Assembly: GCF_000760935.2 (NCBI RefSeq)
Contig: NZ_CP049744.1
Coordinates: 496,001-560,000, forward strand
Length of the DNA stretch: 64,000 nt
DNA from: Rhodococcoides fascians A25f
Lineage (GTDB): Bacteria > Actinomycetota > Actinomycetes > Mycobacteriales > Mycobacteriaceae
Direction of reading: 5' to 3'
In this document: one piece after another, positions 1 to 8,954 of the stretch
Position numbering within the stretch: position 1 is the first letter of the stretch
How the letters are laid out: every line of letters begins with the position of its first letter
Position numbers and translations under genes: made by a program
The notes under the pieces: model-generated
What the model saw: only the letters and a program-made list of their open reading frames with translations
Databases searched by the model: none
What the model was told of the DNA's origin: nothing

Positions 1-971
1 ACGAACCAGGCGATGTAGGTGACCGGCGACTCGGTGGTCTCGCCCGCCCACGATTCGATGCTCGTCACGGCCGTGGGGATGCTTGCGGTCAGCGATTCCG
101 ACCACGGTGCCGTCAGGAAGTTGTCGTTGAACGTTCCCTCGTCACCGCTGCGCCAGGTGACCGCCGAGGTCAGTACTCCAGGGAGGAAGGTCACAGCCCC
201 GCACGCGGCCGCTGCGATACCGACACTGCACACCGTCAGAGCGGGACGCCACAGGCGTTGGAACAGGCGTTCGCCGATCGCGACGGAGCCGATCATCACG
301 CCGGCCATGACCGCAGCGTGTACGTAACCCACGCTGATGGCCAGGTAGAGGAACACGAACGGCACGATGGGGCCGCTGCGGCCGCGGGCGTATTTCACCG
401 AGCTCGCCCACGCGTTGGTGATGTACGCGGTGCCGATGAGTGCGGTCACCCACGAGGTGTTCTCGAAGAACAGGGTGAAGCCGACGAACGGTGCACTCGC
501 GCCCGCGACGGCGGCCCAGTTGGCGCGCGCTCCGTAGGTGAGTGCGACGCGATAGACGCCCCAGGCCAGCAGGATCGAGAAGCCGAGTTTGACCACCGTT
601 GCGAGCAGTACCAGGTCGTCGATGGACGGCGAGATGTAGTTGATCGCCATCTGCACCGGGTTCCACAGACCGCCCTGGCCCTCGACGGGATAGTTGCCCG
701 CCATCCACTGATCGAGCACGAGGGACGGAAAGTGGCCGTCGCGCATGATGCGCCCGAGCTGAAGCCAGTTGGGAATGGCTCCGGATTCGGTGTCGTCGAT
801 GTAGAAGAAGCGCGGGTCGACGCTGAGTATCAGGAGATAGCCCAACACGACGACTGCGGCGATCGCCGCGCCCCATACGAGGCGCTCTCGTTTGCCGTCG
901 GGCAGAGAGCCGCGCGCGATCTGGGTATCCGTGGTGGGCAAGGTCAACTCCGTGAGTTCGGGCAAAGACAC
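1..971 (-). CDS. Multi-pass membrane protein, C-terminus cut by window edge
   Basis: This frame is open from the left edge and reads as a hydrophobic protein. A short cytoplasmic N-terminus is followed by a membrane segment (LVWGAAIAAVVVLGYLLIL), a soluble loop with FFYIDDTESG and NPVQMAINYISPS, and further membrane segments. The loop-plus-helices layout resembles polytopic sugar-transfer (GT-C or YfhO-like) proteins, which would fit the galactan genes nearby, but I cannot name a family. The start is uncertain: GTG at 971 is the most upstream possibility, just after an in-frame TAG, while TTG at 941 has a GGAG at a suitable distance. It is divergent from the amidohydrolase operon. Confidence 0.6.
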   Translation of the reverse strand, partial: MSLPELTELTLPTTDTQIARGSLPDGKRERLVWGAAIAAVVVLGYLLILSVDPRFFYIDDTESGAIPNWLQLGRIMRDGHFPSLVLDQWMAGNYPVEGQGGLWNPVQMAINYISPSIDDLVLLATVVKLGFSILLAWGVYRVALTYGARANWAAVAGASAPFVGFTLFFENTSWVTALIGTAYITNAWASSVKYARGRSGPIVPFVFLYLAISVGYVHAAVMAGVMIGSVAIGERLFQRLWRPALTVCSVGIAAAACGAVTFLPGVLTSAVTWRSGDEGTFNDNFLTAPWSESLTASIPTAVTSIESWAGETTESPVTYIAWF

Positions 972-1049
972 CCGACTCTAGCTCTCGAGGTGCCCGGTAA
1001 CCGAAACGTCGAGTCGTGCACGACGCCGATGTCTGCAGCAACGCGGCTA

Positions 1050-1078
1050 TTGCGAGTGATCACTCTCTAAGTTAGAGT
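1050..1078 (+). promoter_or_regulatory. Promoter with palindromic operator for the amidohydrolase/TetR operon
   Basis: A possible -35 TTGCGA (1050-1055) lies 17 bp from a possible -10 TAGAGT (1073-1078). The palindrome CTCTAA-G-TTAGAG (1065-1077) overlaps the -10. The operon encodes its own TetR-family protein, so autoregulation through this site is the simplest inference. Confidence 0.5.
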
Positions 1079-1103
1079 GTCGGCATCCTATGACGGAGGT
1101 CAC

Positions 1104-2891
1104 ATGAACGCGAACATCCCTTTTGACGTCGTCATCACCGGCGGCACCGTGTACGACGGATCCGGCGGCCCGGGAGTGCGAGCGGATGTGGGCATCGTCG
1201 ACGGTGTCGTGCGGGCCGTGTCGGCCACACCGCTCGAGGCGGGCGCGACGACCGAGGTGGTCGATGCCACCGGCAAGTGGGTCACGCCGGGCTTCGTGGA
1301 CGTACACACCCATTACGACGCCGAGGTGCTCGTCGGGCCGGGTCTCGAGGAGTCCGTCCGGCACGGGGTCACGACGGTTCTGCTGGGGAACTGTTCGTTG
1401 TCGACGCTCTACTCCACCCCGGTCGACATCGCAGACCTGTTCAGTCGGGTCGAGGCGCTGCCGCGCGATCATGTGCTCAAAGCGGTCGATACGCACAAGA
1501 CGTGGAACAGCCCCGACGAGTACATCGCAACGCTCGAGCGGCTGCCTCTCGGCCCCAATATCGCAGCGCTGGTGGGTCATTCGGATCTGCGCGCGCACGT
1601 GATGGGCCTGGACCGCTCGACCGATCGCAGTCAGAAGCCCACCCGTGAGGAATGGCGCGCCATGTCCGACGCGCTCGAGCAGGCACTCGATGCCGGGCTG
1701 CTCGGAATGTCGACCATGACGAACCCGTGGGACAAGTTGGACGGGGATCGGTACCGGTCTCGGTCGTTGCCGTCCTCGTACGCGCGGTGGAGTGAGTTCC
1801 GTGCACTCCACAAGATTCTGCGTCGACGCGGGCGGCTGTTGCAGAGCATCCCGAACCTGAACACCAAGTACGACATGCTGTTCTTCCTCGCCTCGGCCAC
1901 CGGGATCGGCCGCACTCCGCTCAAGATCTCGCTGCTTGCCGCGGCGGACGCCAAGGCGTCGCCCTGGATTCATCGTGTCTTCGGTCCACTCGCTCGGATG
2001 GTCAACGGGCCGGGCAAGGGGCAGTTCCGCTGGCAGCACCTGCCCACCACGTTCGACGTCTACTCCGACGGCATCGACCTCGTGGTGTTCGAGGAGTTCG
2101 GCTCCGGCCGTGCAGCTCTTCATCTACGAGAAGAGTTGGGCCGCAACGAGTTGCTCTCGGACGAGGCCTACCGCCGCTGGTTCCGTGCCGATTTCGAGAA
2201 GAAGTTCAGCTCACGCGTCTGGCATCGAGACTTCGCCGACGCCGAGATCACCGAGTGCCCCGACGCGTCGGTCGTCGGCAAGAACATCGCGGAGGTCGCG
2301 GCCCAGCGTGGTGTGCACGTGGTCGACGCGTTCCTGGATCTGGTGGTCGAGCACGGCCGAAAGCTGCGCTGGCACACAACGGTTGCCAATCATCGCAAGC
2401 GGCAGATGGACAAGCTGATCAATCAGCCCGGGGTGACCGTGGGATTCTCCGATGCCGGTGCGCATCTGCGCAACATGGCGTTCTACAACTTCGGCATCCG
2501 GTTGCTGCACCGCGTGCACGACGCACGCAACGATCGACGGCCGTTCATGACCGTCGAAAAGGCGGTGCACAAGCTCAGCGGCGAGTTGGCCGACTTCTAC
2601 GGTGTCGACGCCGGACACCTTCGGGTGGGCGATCGTGCCGACATCGTCGTGATCGACCCGAAGGGTCTGGACGAGGAGGTCCTGGCCTACCGGGAGGAGA
2701 CCATGCCGGAGTTCGGTGGCCTGAGTCGAATGGTCAATCGCAACGACCGCGCTGTCACCGCCACCCTGGTCGCGGGCCGAGTGGTGTTCTCCGGCGGCAC
2801 CTTTGCGCCGTGGTTCGGTGTGTCGGAGCGGGCAGGTAGCTTCCTGCGGGCAGGCACTTCAACGGCTCCTCGTCGCCGGGAGCGTGTGTGA
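1104..2891 (+). CDS. N-acyl-D-amino-acid deacylase-like amidohydrolase
   Basis: This is a 595-residue metal-dependent amidohydrolase of the D-aminoacylase type, which hydrolyses an amide bond in an N-acylated substrate. The sequence shows the N-terminal beta segment DVVITGGTVYDGSG, the metal-binding motif FVDVHTHYDAE, the signature TTVLLGNCS, a later GFSDAGAHLRN carrying the conserved Asp, and a C-terminal composite strand region (VGDRADIVVIDP). The ATG at 1104 has a GGAGG 5 bases upstream and is preferred over a GTG at 1077. The stop overlaps the TetR start (GTGTGA), so the two are translationally coupled. The physiological substrate is unknown. Confidence 0.85.
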   Translation: MNANIPFDVVITGGTVYDGSGGPGVRADVGIVDGVVRAVSATPLEAGATTEVVDATGKWVTPGFVDVHTHYDAEVLVGPGLEESVRHGVTTVLLGNCSLSTLYSTPVDIADLFSRVEALPRDHVLKAVDTHKTWNSPDEYIATLERLPLGPNIAALVGHSDLRAHVMGLDRSTDRSQKPTREEWRAMSDALEQALDAGLLGMSTMTNPWDKLDGDRYRSRSLPSSYARWSEFRALHKILRRRGRLLQSIPNLNTKYDMLFFLASATGIGRTPLKISLLAAADAKASPWIHRVFGPLARMVNGPGKGQFRWQHLPTTFDVYSDGIDLVVFEEFGSGRAALHLREELGRNELLSDEAYRRWFRADFEKKFSSRVWHRDFADAEITECPDASVVGKNIAEVAAQRGVHVVDAFLDLVVEHGRKLRWHTTVANHRKRQMDKLINQPGVTVGFSDAGAHLRNMAFYNFGIRLLHRVHDARNDRRPFMTVEKAVHKLSGELADFYGVDAGHLRVGDRADIVVIDPKGLDEEVLAYREETMPEFGGLSRMVNRNDRAVTATLVAGRVVFSGGTFAPWFGVSERAGSFLRAGTSTAPRRRERV

Positions 2892-3493
2892 GCCCGAGTC
2901 AACAGCAGCGCCGCACCGAGACCATCGGAAAACTGCTCGACGCGACCATTGCGTCGTTGTGCGAGAAGGGCTACGCCGCAACCAGTGTCAGCGAGATAGT
3001 CAACCGCGCGGGGGTGTCGTCCGGTGCCATGTTTCGGCATTTCGACACCAGGCTCGACCTGATCGTCGCAGCGGCCGACGAGGTTCGCCGACGTCAGTTC
3101 GTGGAGTTTCGCCGCGGCCTGTCCGGTTTCGGCAGCGCGTCGATCGAGCACTGCCTCGAACTGCTCAGGGCTGCGTGCCGCGCCCCGATCAACGGGGCCT
3201 GGTACGAGCTGCTGACCGCCGCCCGCAGCGACGAGGAGCTACGAGAGAGACTGCAGCCGTTCACTGTTCGATATCACGAGCAGATAGGTGAACTCGCACG
3301 AGCGCTACCGGTCGCCGGCGTGATCGATCCACGGCATCTGGAAACGGTGATCTTCACCGTGGTGCATCTACTCGACGGTGAGGCGTTGGCGGCCGTGGTC
3401 CATCCGCAGCCCGAGCAGGAAGCCATGCGGCTGAGAATGATTGCTCACCTGTTGCGCGGTGGCACTCTGCACGCCCTGACGGACGCAGGATGA
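2888..3493 (+). CDS. TetR/AcrR-family transcriptional regulator
   Basis: A 201-residue regulator. Residues about 8-55 form the TetR helix-turn-helix domain (LLDATIASLCEKGYAATSVS, then EIVNRAGVSSGAMFRHF), followed by a helical ligand-binding domain of usual length. It starts with GTG inside the stop of the amidohydrolase and its end overlaps the hydrolase start, so all three genes form one transcript. It probably represses the operon at the palindrome at 1065-1077. The inducer is unknown. Confidence 0.9.
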   Translation: MSPSQQQRRTETIGKLLDATIASLCEKGYAATSVSEIVNRAGVSSGAMFRHFDTRLDLIVAAADEVRRRQFVEFRRGLSGFGSASIEHCLELLRAACRAPINGAWYELLTAARSDEELRERLQPFTVRYHEQIGELARALPVAGVIDPRHLETVIFTVVHLLDGEALAAVVHPQPEQEAMRLRMIAHLLRGGTLHALTDAG

Positions 3494-4323
3494 CGGGCTG
3501 GACGGTACGCACGTCCGGTGCCGAGCTTCCCGTATTCGAATACGGAAACCCGTCCGCGCGCTCGACGGTACTGCTGGTGCACGGCTATCCCGACAATCAT
3601 CACGTGTTCGATCCGCTGATCGCCGAGCTCGCCGATACGGTTCGGGTGATCGCCTACGACACGCGAGGCAGCGGAGCGGCCGTGCTCGAGCCTGCGGCGG
3701 ACGTTGCCATCGAGCAGCTGGCGCGAGACGCCTTCGCGGTGGTCGAGTCGATTCCGGGGCTCACCGGCAAGGTGCACGTCTTTGCTCACGACTGGGGGTC
3801 GGTCCAGATGTGGGAGGCGATGGCCGCTCCTCGGGCAACCACCGCCTTCGCGTCGTACACGTCGGTGTCGGGGCCCAGTCTGGATCATTTGCGGCAGGTC
3901 GCGCGGACGCGGCTGGTGCGGCCGCAGCGTTGGCCGTCGCTCATCGGGCAGCTGGCACGGTCCTGGTACGTCTTCGGGTTTCACCTGCCCGTGGTCGGCA
4001 CCCGGGTACCTGCTCTGTTGGCGCGACTGGGTGCCGAGGGTGACCCGACCCCGACGGTGGCCGACCAACAGCGCGGCATCGCCCTGTACCGCGCGAACGT
4101 GCTGCGGCGTGTGCTCCGCGGGCCTGCTGCGCGGTGCGTCGTCCCGACCACCGTGGTGGCTCCTACACACGACCGCATGCTGTCGCCGAACCTCACCGAC
4201 GGTCTGGATCGATGGATCCCCGACCTGCGCGTCGTCCAGGTCGACGCAGGCCACTGGTGGCCGTACACACACCCGGTCGATGCTGCTCGCGTGCTGATGG
4301 ACAGGGTTCGGGACGCGGAGTAG
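3490..4323 (+). CDS. Alpha/beta hydrolase, epoxide hydrolase-like
   Basis: A 277-residue alpha/beta-fold hydrolase. It shows the oxyanion-hole motif HGYPDNHH (about 30-37), a nucleophile elbow HDWGS in which the nucleophile is Asp rather than Ser, an acidic residue in TVVAPTHDRM and a terminal catalytic His in DAGHWWPY. An Asp nucleophile after His is typical of epoxide hydrolases and haloalkane dehalogenases. The cap domain (about 135-200) is of usual size. It is coupled by overlap to the TetR gene and probably acts in the same catabolic step as the amidohydrolase, but the substrate cannot be read from sequence. Confidence 0.8.
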   Translation: MTGWTVRTSGAELPVFEYGNPSARSTVLLVHGYPDNHHVFDPLIAELADTVRVIAYDTRGSGAAVLEPAADVAIEQLARDAFAVVESIPGLTGKVHVFAHDWGSVQMWEAMAAPRATTAFASYTSVSGPSLDHLRQVARTRLVRPQRWPSLIGQLARSWYVFGFHLPVVGTRVPALLARLGAEGDPTPTVADQQRGIALYRANVLRRVLRGPAARCVVPTTVVAPTHDRMLSPNLTDGLDRWIPDLRVVQVDAGHWWPYTHPVDAARVLMDRVRDAE

Positions 4324-4434
4324 ACGGCGAGCGTCGGACGGTTCGGCCGTGGGCTGTGCAACCATGGTCAGTGGTCTTCTTCTCTCCACGGCCTCACAGA
4401 GCCACTACTCGAACTGGATGGGGTATTTCTCGGT

Positions 4435-6327
4435 ATGGACGGCACTGCTCTCGATCGTCTCGGCTCCGCATCGGATGTGTCCGCTTCTTCCGGCGGTGAC
4501 AGCCGGTCCGAGCTGACTGTTCAGAGACTTCTGTTCGACGGCCCGTCGCCCCTGGTCAGTGCCGATATGTACAGCTCCGTCGGCAAGGGCAATGCCGAAC
4601 GCACCCGCACCGGCGCGCGGATCGGCAAGCGCAGCGTGCTGCACACGAACAGCTATTTCGGACGGTTCCCGGCCAGCTACTGGCAGCGGTGGACCTCGGT
4701 CACCGAGGTGGTCTTCCAGGCGAACGTCTCCGGTGCCGGCCGAGTCGATCTGGTTGCGACCGACTACAAGGGCCACGAGCGCACGATGGCCAGCACGACG
4801 GTGGACTCCGCGAACGCGTCGACTCAGTTGGCCGTACCGGTGGCCACCACGCAGTTCCTCGACGGCGGCGCGCTGTACGTCCGCTTCACCACCACGTCGA
4901 CCGAGTTGTCGGTGCAGGACGCCGAGTGGACCGTCGCCGCGCCCGAGAAGCTGCGACCCACCTCGGTGGTGATCTGCACGTTCAACCGCGCCGACGACTG
5001 CGCCAACACCGTTGCCGCGATGGCGGACGACCCGATTGCGCTGCTCGGTGTCGACAACGTCTACGTGATCGATCAGGGCACCGATCAGGTGCAGACGCGG
5101 GAGAAGTTCCAGCGCGTGGCGGCCGAGCTCGGCGACAAGCTCGTCTACATCACCCAGCCCAACCTCGGCGGTGCAGGTGGCTTCACCCGTGGCCTCTACG
5201 AGGTACAGGGCAAGGGCGGCGATCCGGCCAACGTGATCTTCATGGACGACGACGTGCTGTGCGAGCCCGAGGCGATCGTGCGCATGAACTCGTTCGCCAA
5301 CATGACCATCGAGCCCGCCATCATCGGCGCGCAGATGCTGTACCTGCTCCACCCCGACCGTGTGCACGTCGGTGCCGAGGTGGCGAACCTGCAGAAGCTC
5401 GAAGCCGGAATCCACGTCAAGAACGCGATCTCGGACAAGAGTGCGTTCAAGCGCAAGCGCCAGCAGGACGTCCGTGTCGACGCCGGATACAACGGCTGGT
5501 GGTCGTGCCTCATCCCGTCCGAGATCGTCGGACAGGTGGGGTACCCGTTGCCGCTGTTCTTCCAGTGGGATGACATCGAGTACGGATACCGCTCTCGCGC
5601 AAACGGATTCGCCACCGTCACGCTCCCGGGTGCGGCCGTCTGGCACGCCGACTTCGCGTGGAAGGACTGGGACGAGTGGCACCGCTACTTCAACCTGCGC
5701 AACGGCATGATCACCGCCGCCCTGCACATCGAACTCGACGGTAAGACGCTCGCGAAGCAACTCTTCACAGACCTGCTCCGCTACCTGGTGTCGATGCAAT
5801 ACGGCATGGCGTACACGCTGATCAAGGCCGTCGAAGACTTCTTGGCAGGCCCGGACAATCTGCTCGACGGCGGTATGGACGCCGCCGGTTCGATCCGACG
5901 CGAACGTGCCGCTTACGGAGAAACGAAGCGGCACAACGCGAACGACGTTCCCGGGGTGCGTCCGGCCGATATGTTCATCACCCCTGCGGGACCGCACCCG
6001 AAGAAGAGCATGGAATTCGCCGTGCTTGCCAAGCGAGTGCTCAATCAGTGGCGCGGGACGGTGAACCCCGGCCCCGTCGCCATCTCGGCCGACGACGCGC
6101 ACTGGTGGCACGTCTCGCTGTTCTCGCACGCGATCGTCACCGACCGCTCGCAAGAAGGCGTCCGAGTTCGCAAGCGCAACAAGGCACATGCGTCCGAGCT
6201 GCTCAAGCGCGGAGTGACCGCACTCAAGCGTCTGCGCACCGAGACGCCGACGGTTGCCGCGTCGTACCGTGCCGCCGTGCCGAAGCTGACGAGCCGAGAG
6301 AACTGGGCTCGCCTCTACGGGCAGTAG
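4435..6327 (+). CDS. glfT2: Galactofuranosyltransferase GlfT2
   Basis: A 630-residue GT2-family enzyme that polymerises the galactan of arabinogalactan, alternating beta-1,5 and beta-1,6 galactofuranose from UDP-Galf at the inner face of the membrane. An N-terminal beta domain (about 25-165) precedes the GT-A domain, which opens with PTSVVICTFNRADDC. The metal-binding DDD motif is at residues 271-273 (IFMDDDV), the acceptor-site motif FFQWDDIEYGYR is near 375-386, and WHADFAWKDWDEWH follows with the conserved His. Length and motif order match mycobacterial GlfT2. It is convergent with the methyltransferase, with no gap. In M. tuberculosis glfT2 lies apart from glfT1 and the exporter; here they are close neighbours. 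Confidence 0.95.
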   Translation: MDGTALDRLGSASDVSASSGGDSRSELTVQRLLFDGPSPLVSADMYSSVGKGNAERTRTGARIGKRSVLHTNSYFGRFPASYWQRWTSVTEVVFQANVSGAGRVDLVATDYKGHERTMASTTVDSANASTQLAVPVATTQFLDGGALYVRFTTTSTELSVQDAEWTVAAPEKLRPTSVVICTFNRADDCANTVAAMADDPIALLGVDNVYVIDQGTDQVQTREKFQRVAAELGDKLVYITQPNLGGAGGFTRGLYEVQGKGGDPANVIFMDDDVLCEPEAIVRMNSFANMTIEPAIIGAQMLYLLHPDRVHVGAEVANLQKLEAGIHVKNAISDKSAFKRKRQQDVRVDAGYNGWWSCLIPSEIVGQVGYPLPLFFQWDDIEYGYRSRANGFATVTLPGAAVWHADFAWKDWDEWHRYFNLRNGMITAALHIELDGKTLAKQLFTDLLRYLVSMQYGMAYTLIKAVEDFLAGPDNLLDGGMDAAGSIRRERAAYGETKRHNANDVPGVRPADMFITPAGPHPKKSMEFAVLAKRVLNQWRGTVNPGPVAISADDAHWWHVSLFSHAIVTDRSQEGVRVRKRNKAHASELLKRGVTALKRLRTETPTVAASYRAAVPKLTSRENWARLYGQ

Positions 6328-7191
6328 CTAGTTCGATCGAAGCCTGGGTGCCGTACGAATCCGCACGACGACCTGTTCGTTGTCGGCGGTGTAGCCGAGG
6401 TAGTCGAACTCGGTGCCGGTGCGTGCGACGAATTCCGTCCACGCCCGGTACTCGTGGTTGCGCCAGCCGGGGAAATTGAAGTACTCGTCGAACACGATGA
6501 CGGTGCCCACTGCGAGTCGGTCGGCCACCAGATCCAGCACGGTGACCGTCGAGGAGTACAGGTCGGCGTCGAGGTGCAGGAAAGCCAGCTTCTCGTGGTG
6601 GCCCTTCAGGAAGCCCGGCAGAGAATCCTCGAACAATCCCGGCACGATCTGCGCGCCCGGCACTTCGGGAATGCTCTCCTGCTCGAACAGTCCCTTCGGA
6701 AAACCGGTACGCCACGTCTCGGGTAGGCCCGAGAACACATCGAAGCCGGCGACGACGGTGATGTCCTTGCGCGACGCCAACTCCTCGGCGATGATCTCGA
6801 GCGTCGTGCCGCTGGCAACACCGAATTCGAGGGCCATGCCGCGGATGGAGACCTCGCCGAGTGCGAAGCGCAGCGTGGCGTGCGGCCGGAGGAAGGTCGG
6901 GGCCTGCGGCATCATCTCTTCGGCGAACTCGGCGCTCTGCGCGGCAGCTTCGACGTCGGAGGCATAGGGGATGTCGCGACGCATGCGCATCTCGAGACCG
7001 CGGATGAAGGCGTGCAGGTCGTCGATCTCGCGACGCTGGCGTTCGAGGACGTCGAGCAATTTCGCCTGTTGATCGTTGGTCTGCTCGGCCAGCTGGGCGG
7101 TCTGCTGTGCCAGAACCTCGCCGATCGCTCGTTGAAGCTTCTCCCGTGCCGACGACTTGATGCGATCCGCGAGCTTCCGAGGTTCCGTCAT
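6328..7191 (-). CDS. Class I SAM-dependent methyltransferase (TylF-like)
   Basis: About 287 residues. A charged helical, coiled-coil-like N-terminus (about 1-75) precedes a Rossmann methyltransferase domain: LEFGVASGTTLEIIAEEL is the SAM-binding glycine motif, VAGFDVFSGLPE the acidic loop, and LAFLHLDADLYSSTVTVLDL plus VIVFDEYFNFPGW resemble the metal-binding Asp motifs of macrocin O-methyltransferase-like enzymes. GTG at 7197 is an alternative start; ATG 7191 is used. Between glfT2 and glfT1 it may modify a cell-envelope glycan, but the substrate is inference only. Confidence 0.75.
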   Translation of the reverse strand: MTEPRKLADRIKSSAREKLQRAIGEVLAQQTAQLAEQTNDQQAKLLDVLERQRREIDDLHAFIRGLEMRMRRDIPYASDVEAAAQSAEFAEEMMPQAPTFLRPHATLRFALGEVSIRGMALEFGVASGTTLEIIAEELASRKDITVVAGFDVFSGLPETWRTGFPKGLFEQESIPEVPGAQIVPGLFEDSLPGFLKGHHEKLAFLHLDADLYSSTVTVLDLVADRLAVGTVIVFDEYFNFPGWRNHEYRAWTEFVARTGTEFDYLGYTADNEQVVVRIRTAPRLRSN

Positions 7192-7242
7192 GGGCACACG
7201 GTAGCGGTATCACGTGGGTGCGCGCACCCCTTGGAGGCAGCG

Positions 7243-8154
7243 TCAGGGTCGGCGGAAGTGTTCCCGACGCCCCAGCCCGCGCAGCCGGAACCACTCGGCC
7301 AGTCCCTTGGGATTGCGAGTGGTGATCAGGAAGAACCAGGTGAACCGAATCCACTCCTGCGGCAACAGCTTTCGCATGCCGGGCTGCGACATCAGGTAAC
7401 CGCGGTTGCGGTAGGTGAAGTACCGCTTGGTCGCATCCTCCGGGTACTGCGTGTGCATCCGTCCACCGAGGATCGGCTTGAACTCCTCGGCCCCATTGGG
7501 GTGGACGTAGGCGGTGGTGAGGCACGTGCCGAACTTCAGGCCCGAGCGTTGCAACCGACGATGCACTTCCACCTCGTCGCCGCGCACGAACAGCCGCAGA
7601 TCGGGCACGCCCACCGCATCGATCGTCGACGCCTTGAACAGCGCACCGTTGAACAGCGACGCAATACCCTCCAGAAGATCGTCGTTCGGATTCTCCGGGT
7701 CGATCAACTCCGACCGCAGCCGGCGCCACTCGACGCCGCGGCGGAGCGGGAACGCCAGCCGGTCCGGATCGTCGATGTCGCACACAACGGGGGAGACCTC
7801 GTCGAGGCCGTGGGCGAGGGCGCAGTCGTACAGAGTCTCGAGCACCTTCGGTCCCTCGGGGCGACCGTCGTCGTCGGCGAGAAACACCCAATCAGCACCA
7901 AGCGAAAGCGCATACAGAATGCCGAGGGCAAACCCGCCCGCGCCGCCGAGATTGTGCTGCGAGCCCAGGTACGTCGTCGGCAGGGCCGTCGACTCCACCA
8001 ACTCACGGACAGCGGGCTCGTCGGCGTTGTCGACGACGACCAGATGATCGAGCGGACGCGTCTGCGCACCGATCACTTCGAGCGAGAGAGCCAACAATTC
8101 GCGCCGCTTGTGCGTGACGATAACCCCGATGATCCGGTCAGGCACCGGCTGCAT
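7243..8154 (-). CDS. glfT1: Galactofuranosyltransferase GlfT1
   Basis: A 303-residue GT2 glycosyltransferase that adds the first galactofuranose residues to the rhamnosyl-GlcNAc linker of arabinogalactan. Visible elements are IIGVIVTHKRRELLALSL at the N-terminus, the LGGAGGF loop also seen in GlfT2, the ADDDG metal-binding motif near residue 93, and FVRGDEVEVHRRL, which occupies the place of the catalytic-base motif. Its start overlaps the wzt gene by 17 bp, so synthesis and export are coupled. Order and strand match the M. tuberculosis Rv3781-Rv3783 cluster. Confidence 0.92.
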   Translation of the reverse strand: MQPVPDRIIGVIVTHKRRELLALSLEVIGAQTRPLDHLVVVDNADEPAVRELVESTALPTTYLGSQHNLGGAGGFALGILYALSLGADWVFLADDDGRPEGPKVLETLYDCALAHGLDEVSPVVCDIDDPDRLAFPLRRGVEWRRLRSELIDPENPNDDLLEGIASLFNGALFKASTIDAVGVPDLRLFVRGDEVEVHRRLQRSGLKFGTCLTTAYVHPNGAEEFKPILGGRMHTQYPEDATKRYFTYRNRGYLMSQPGMRKLLPQEWIRFTWFFLITTRNPKGLAEWFRLRGLGRREHFRRP

Positions 8155-8944
8155 CTTCCCGCTCGATCTCCTTCAAGATCTGCGCGACGTGATCGCCCGC
8201 GTCGTCGCCGTCGTATGCCCGCACCACTTCCTCGATGCCGCCCTGTTGCCGTACCTGGCCGTGATCGATCCACATCGCGGTGTCGCACAGCTGAGCCAGG
8301 AATTCGTTGGAGTGGCTGGCGAACACCAGGATTCCCGAGCGCTTCACCAACTGCTGCAGCCGATGACGCGCCTTCTTCATGAATTCGGCGTCCACGGCCC
8401 CGATGCCCTCGTCGAGCAGCAGGATCTCGGGGTCGATGCTGGTGACCACGCCCATCGCAACGCGCACCCGCATACCTGTCGAGTAGGTACGCAGCGGCAT
8501 GTCGAGGTAGTCGCCGAGTTCGGTGAAGTCGGCGATCTCGTCCATCTTCGCGAGCATCTGCTTGCGGGTCTGGCCGAGGAACAGGCCACGAATGATGATG
8601 TTCTCGTAGCCGGAGATCTCCGGGTCCATACCGACGCCCAGATCGAACACCGGCGCGACGCGGCCGCGGATGGTGGCGCTGCCACGCGTCGGCTCGTAGA
8701 TGCCCGAGAGCAGACGCAGCAGCGTCGACTTGCCCGCGCCGTTGTGACCCACCAGTCCGACGCGATCGCCGTCCTTCAGGTTCATCGTGATGTTCTTGAG
8801 TGCTTCGACGACGACGACGTCGGAGGAGTTGCGGTCGATGGCACCGCCGGCCTTGCCGAGGAATGCCTTCTTCAGTGACCGCGTCTTGGCGTCGAAGATC
8901 GGAAAGTCGACGCATGCGTCATGGGTACTGATGCTGATGGACAA
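8138..8944 (-). CDS. wzt: Galactan ABC exporter, ATP-binding subunit (Wzt/RfbE-like)
   Basis: A 268-residue ABC ATPase of the polysaccharide-export type. It has Walker A GHNGAGKST, a Q-loop region, the signature motif RTYSTGMRVRVAMG, Walker B ILLLDEGIGAVD and a switch His (FASHS). The N-terminal DFPIFDAKTRSLKKAFLGKAGG matches the mycobacterial galactan exporter. It would pair with the permease just upstream to move the lipid-linked galactan across the membrane. The apparent start is TTG at 8944; an ATG start is not available in a suitable place. Confidence 0.92.
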   Translation of the reverse strand: MSISISTHDACVDFPIFDAKTRSLKKAFLGKAGGAIDRNSSDVVVVEALKNITMNLKDGDRVGLVGHNGAGKSTLLRLLSGIYEPTRGSATIRGRVAPVFDLGVGMDPEISGYENIIIRGLFLGQTRKQMLAKMDEIADFTELGDYLDMPLRTYSTGMRVRVAMGVVTSIDPEILLLDEGIGAVDAEFMKKARHRLQQLVKRSGILVFASHSNEFLAQLCDTAMWIDHGQVRQQGGIEEVVRAYDGDDAGDHVAQILKEIEREDAAGA

Positions 8945-8954
8945 CTGCTGACCC

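Noticed and set aside
142..1041. Long Arg-rich minus-strand frame at the left edge
   Set aside because: Its composition is typical of a wrong frame in GC-rich DNA; the frame ending at the window edge encodes a coherent membrane protein.
4405..6189. 594-codon minus-strand frame opposite glfT2
   Set aside because: It is the antisense shadow of glfT2, whose catalytic motifs and length are clear.
6880..8382. 500-codon plus-strand frame over the methyltransferase and glfT1
   Set aside because: It spans two clear genes on the other strand and has no recognisable domain.
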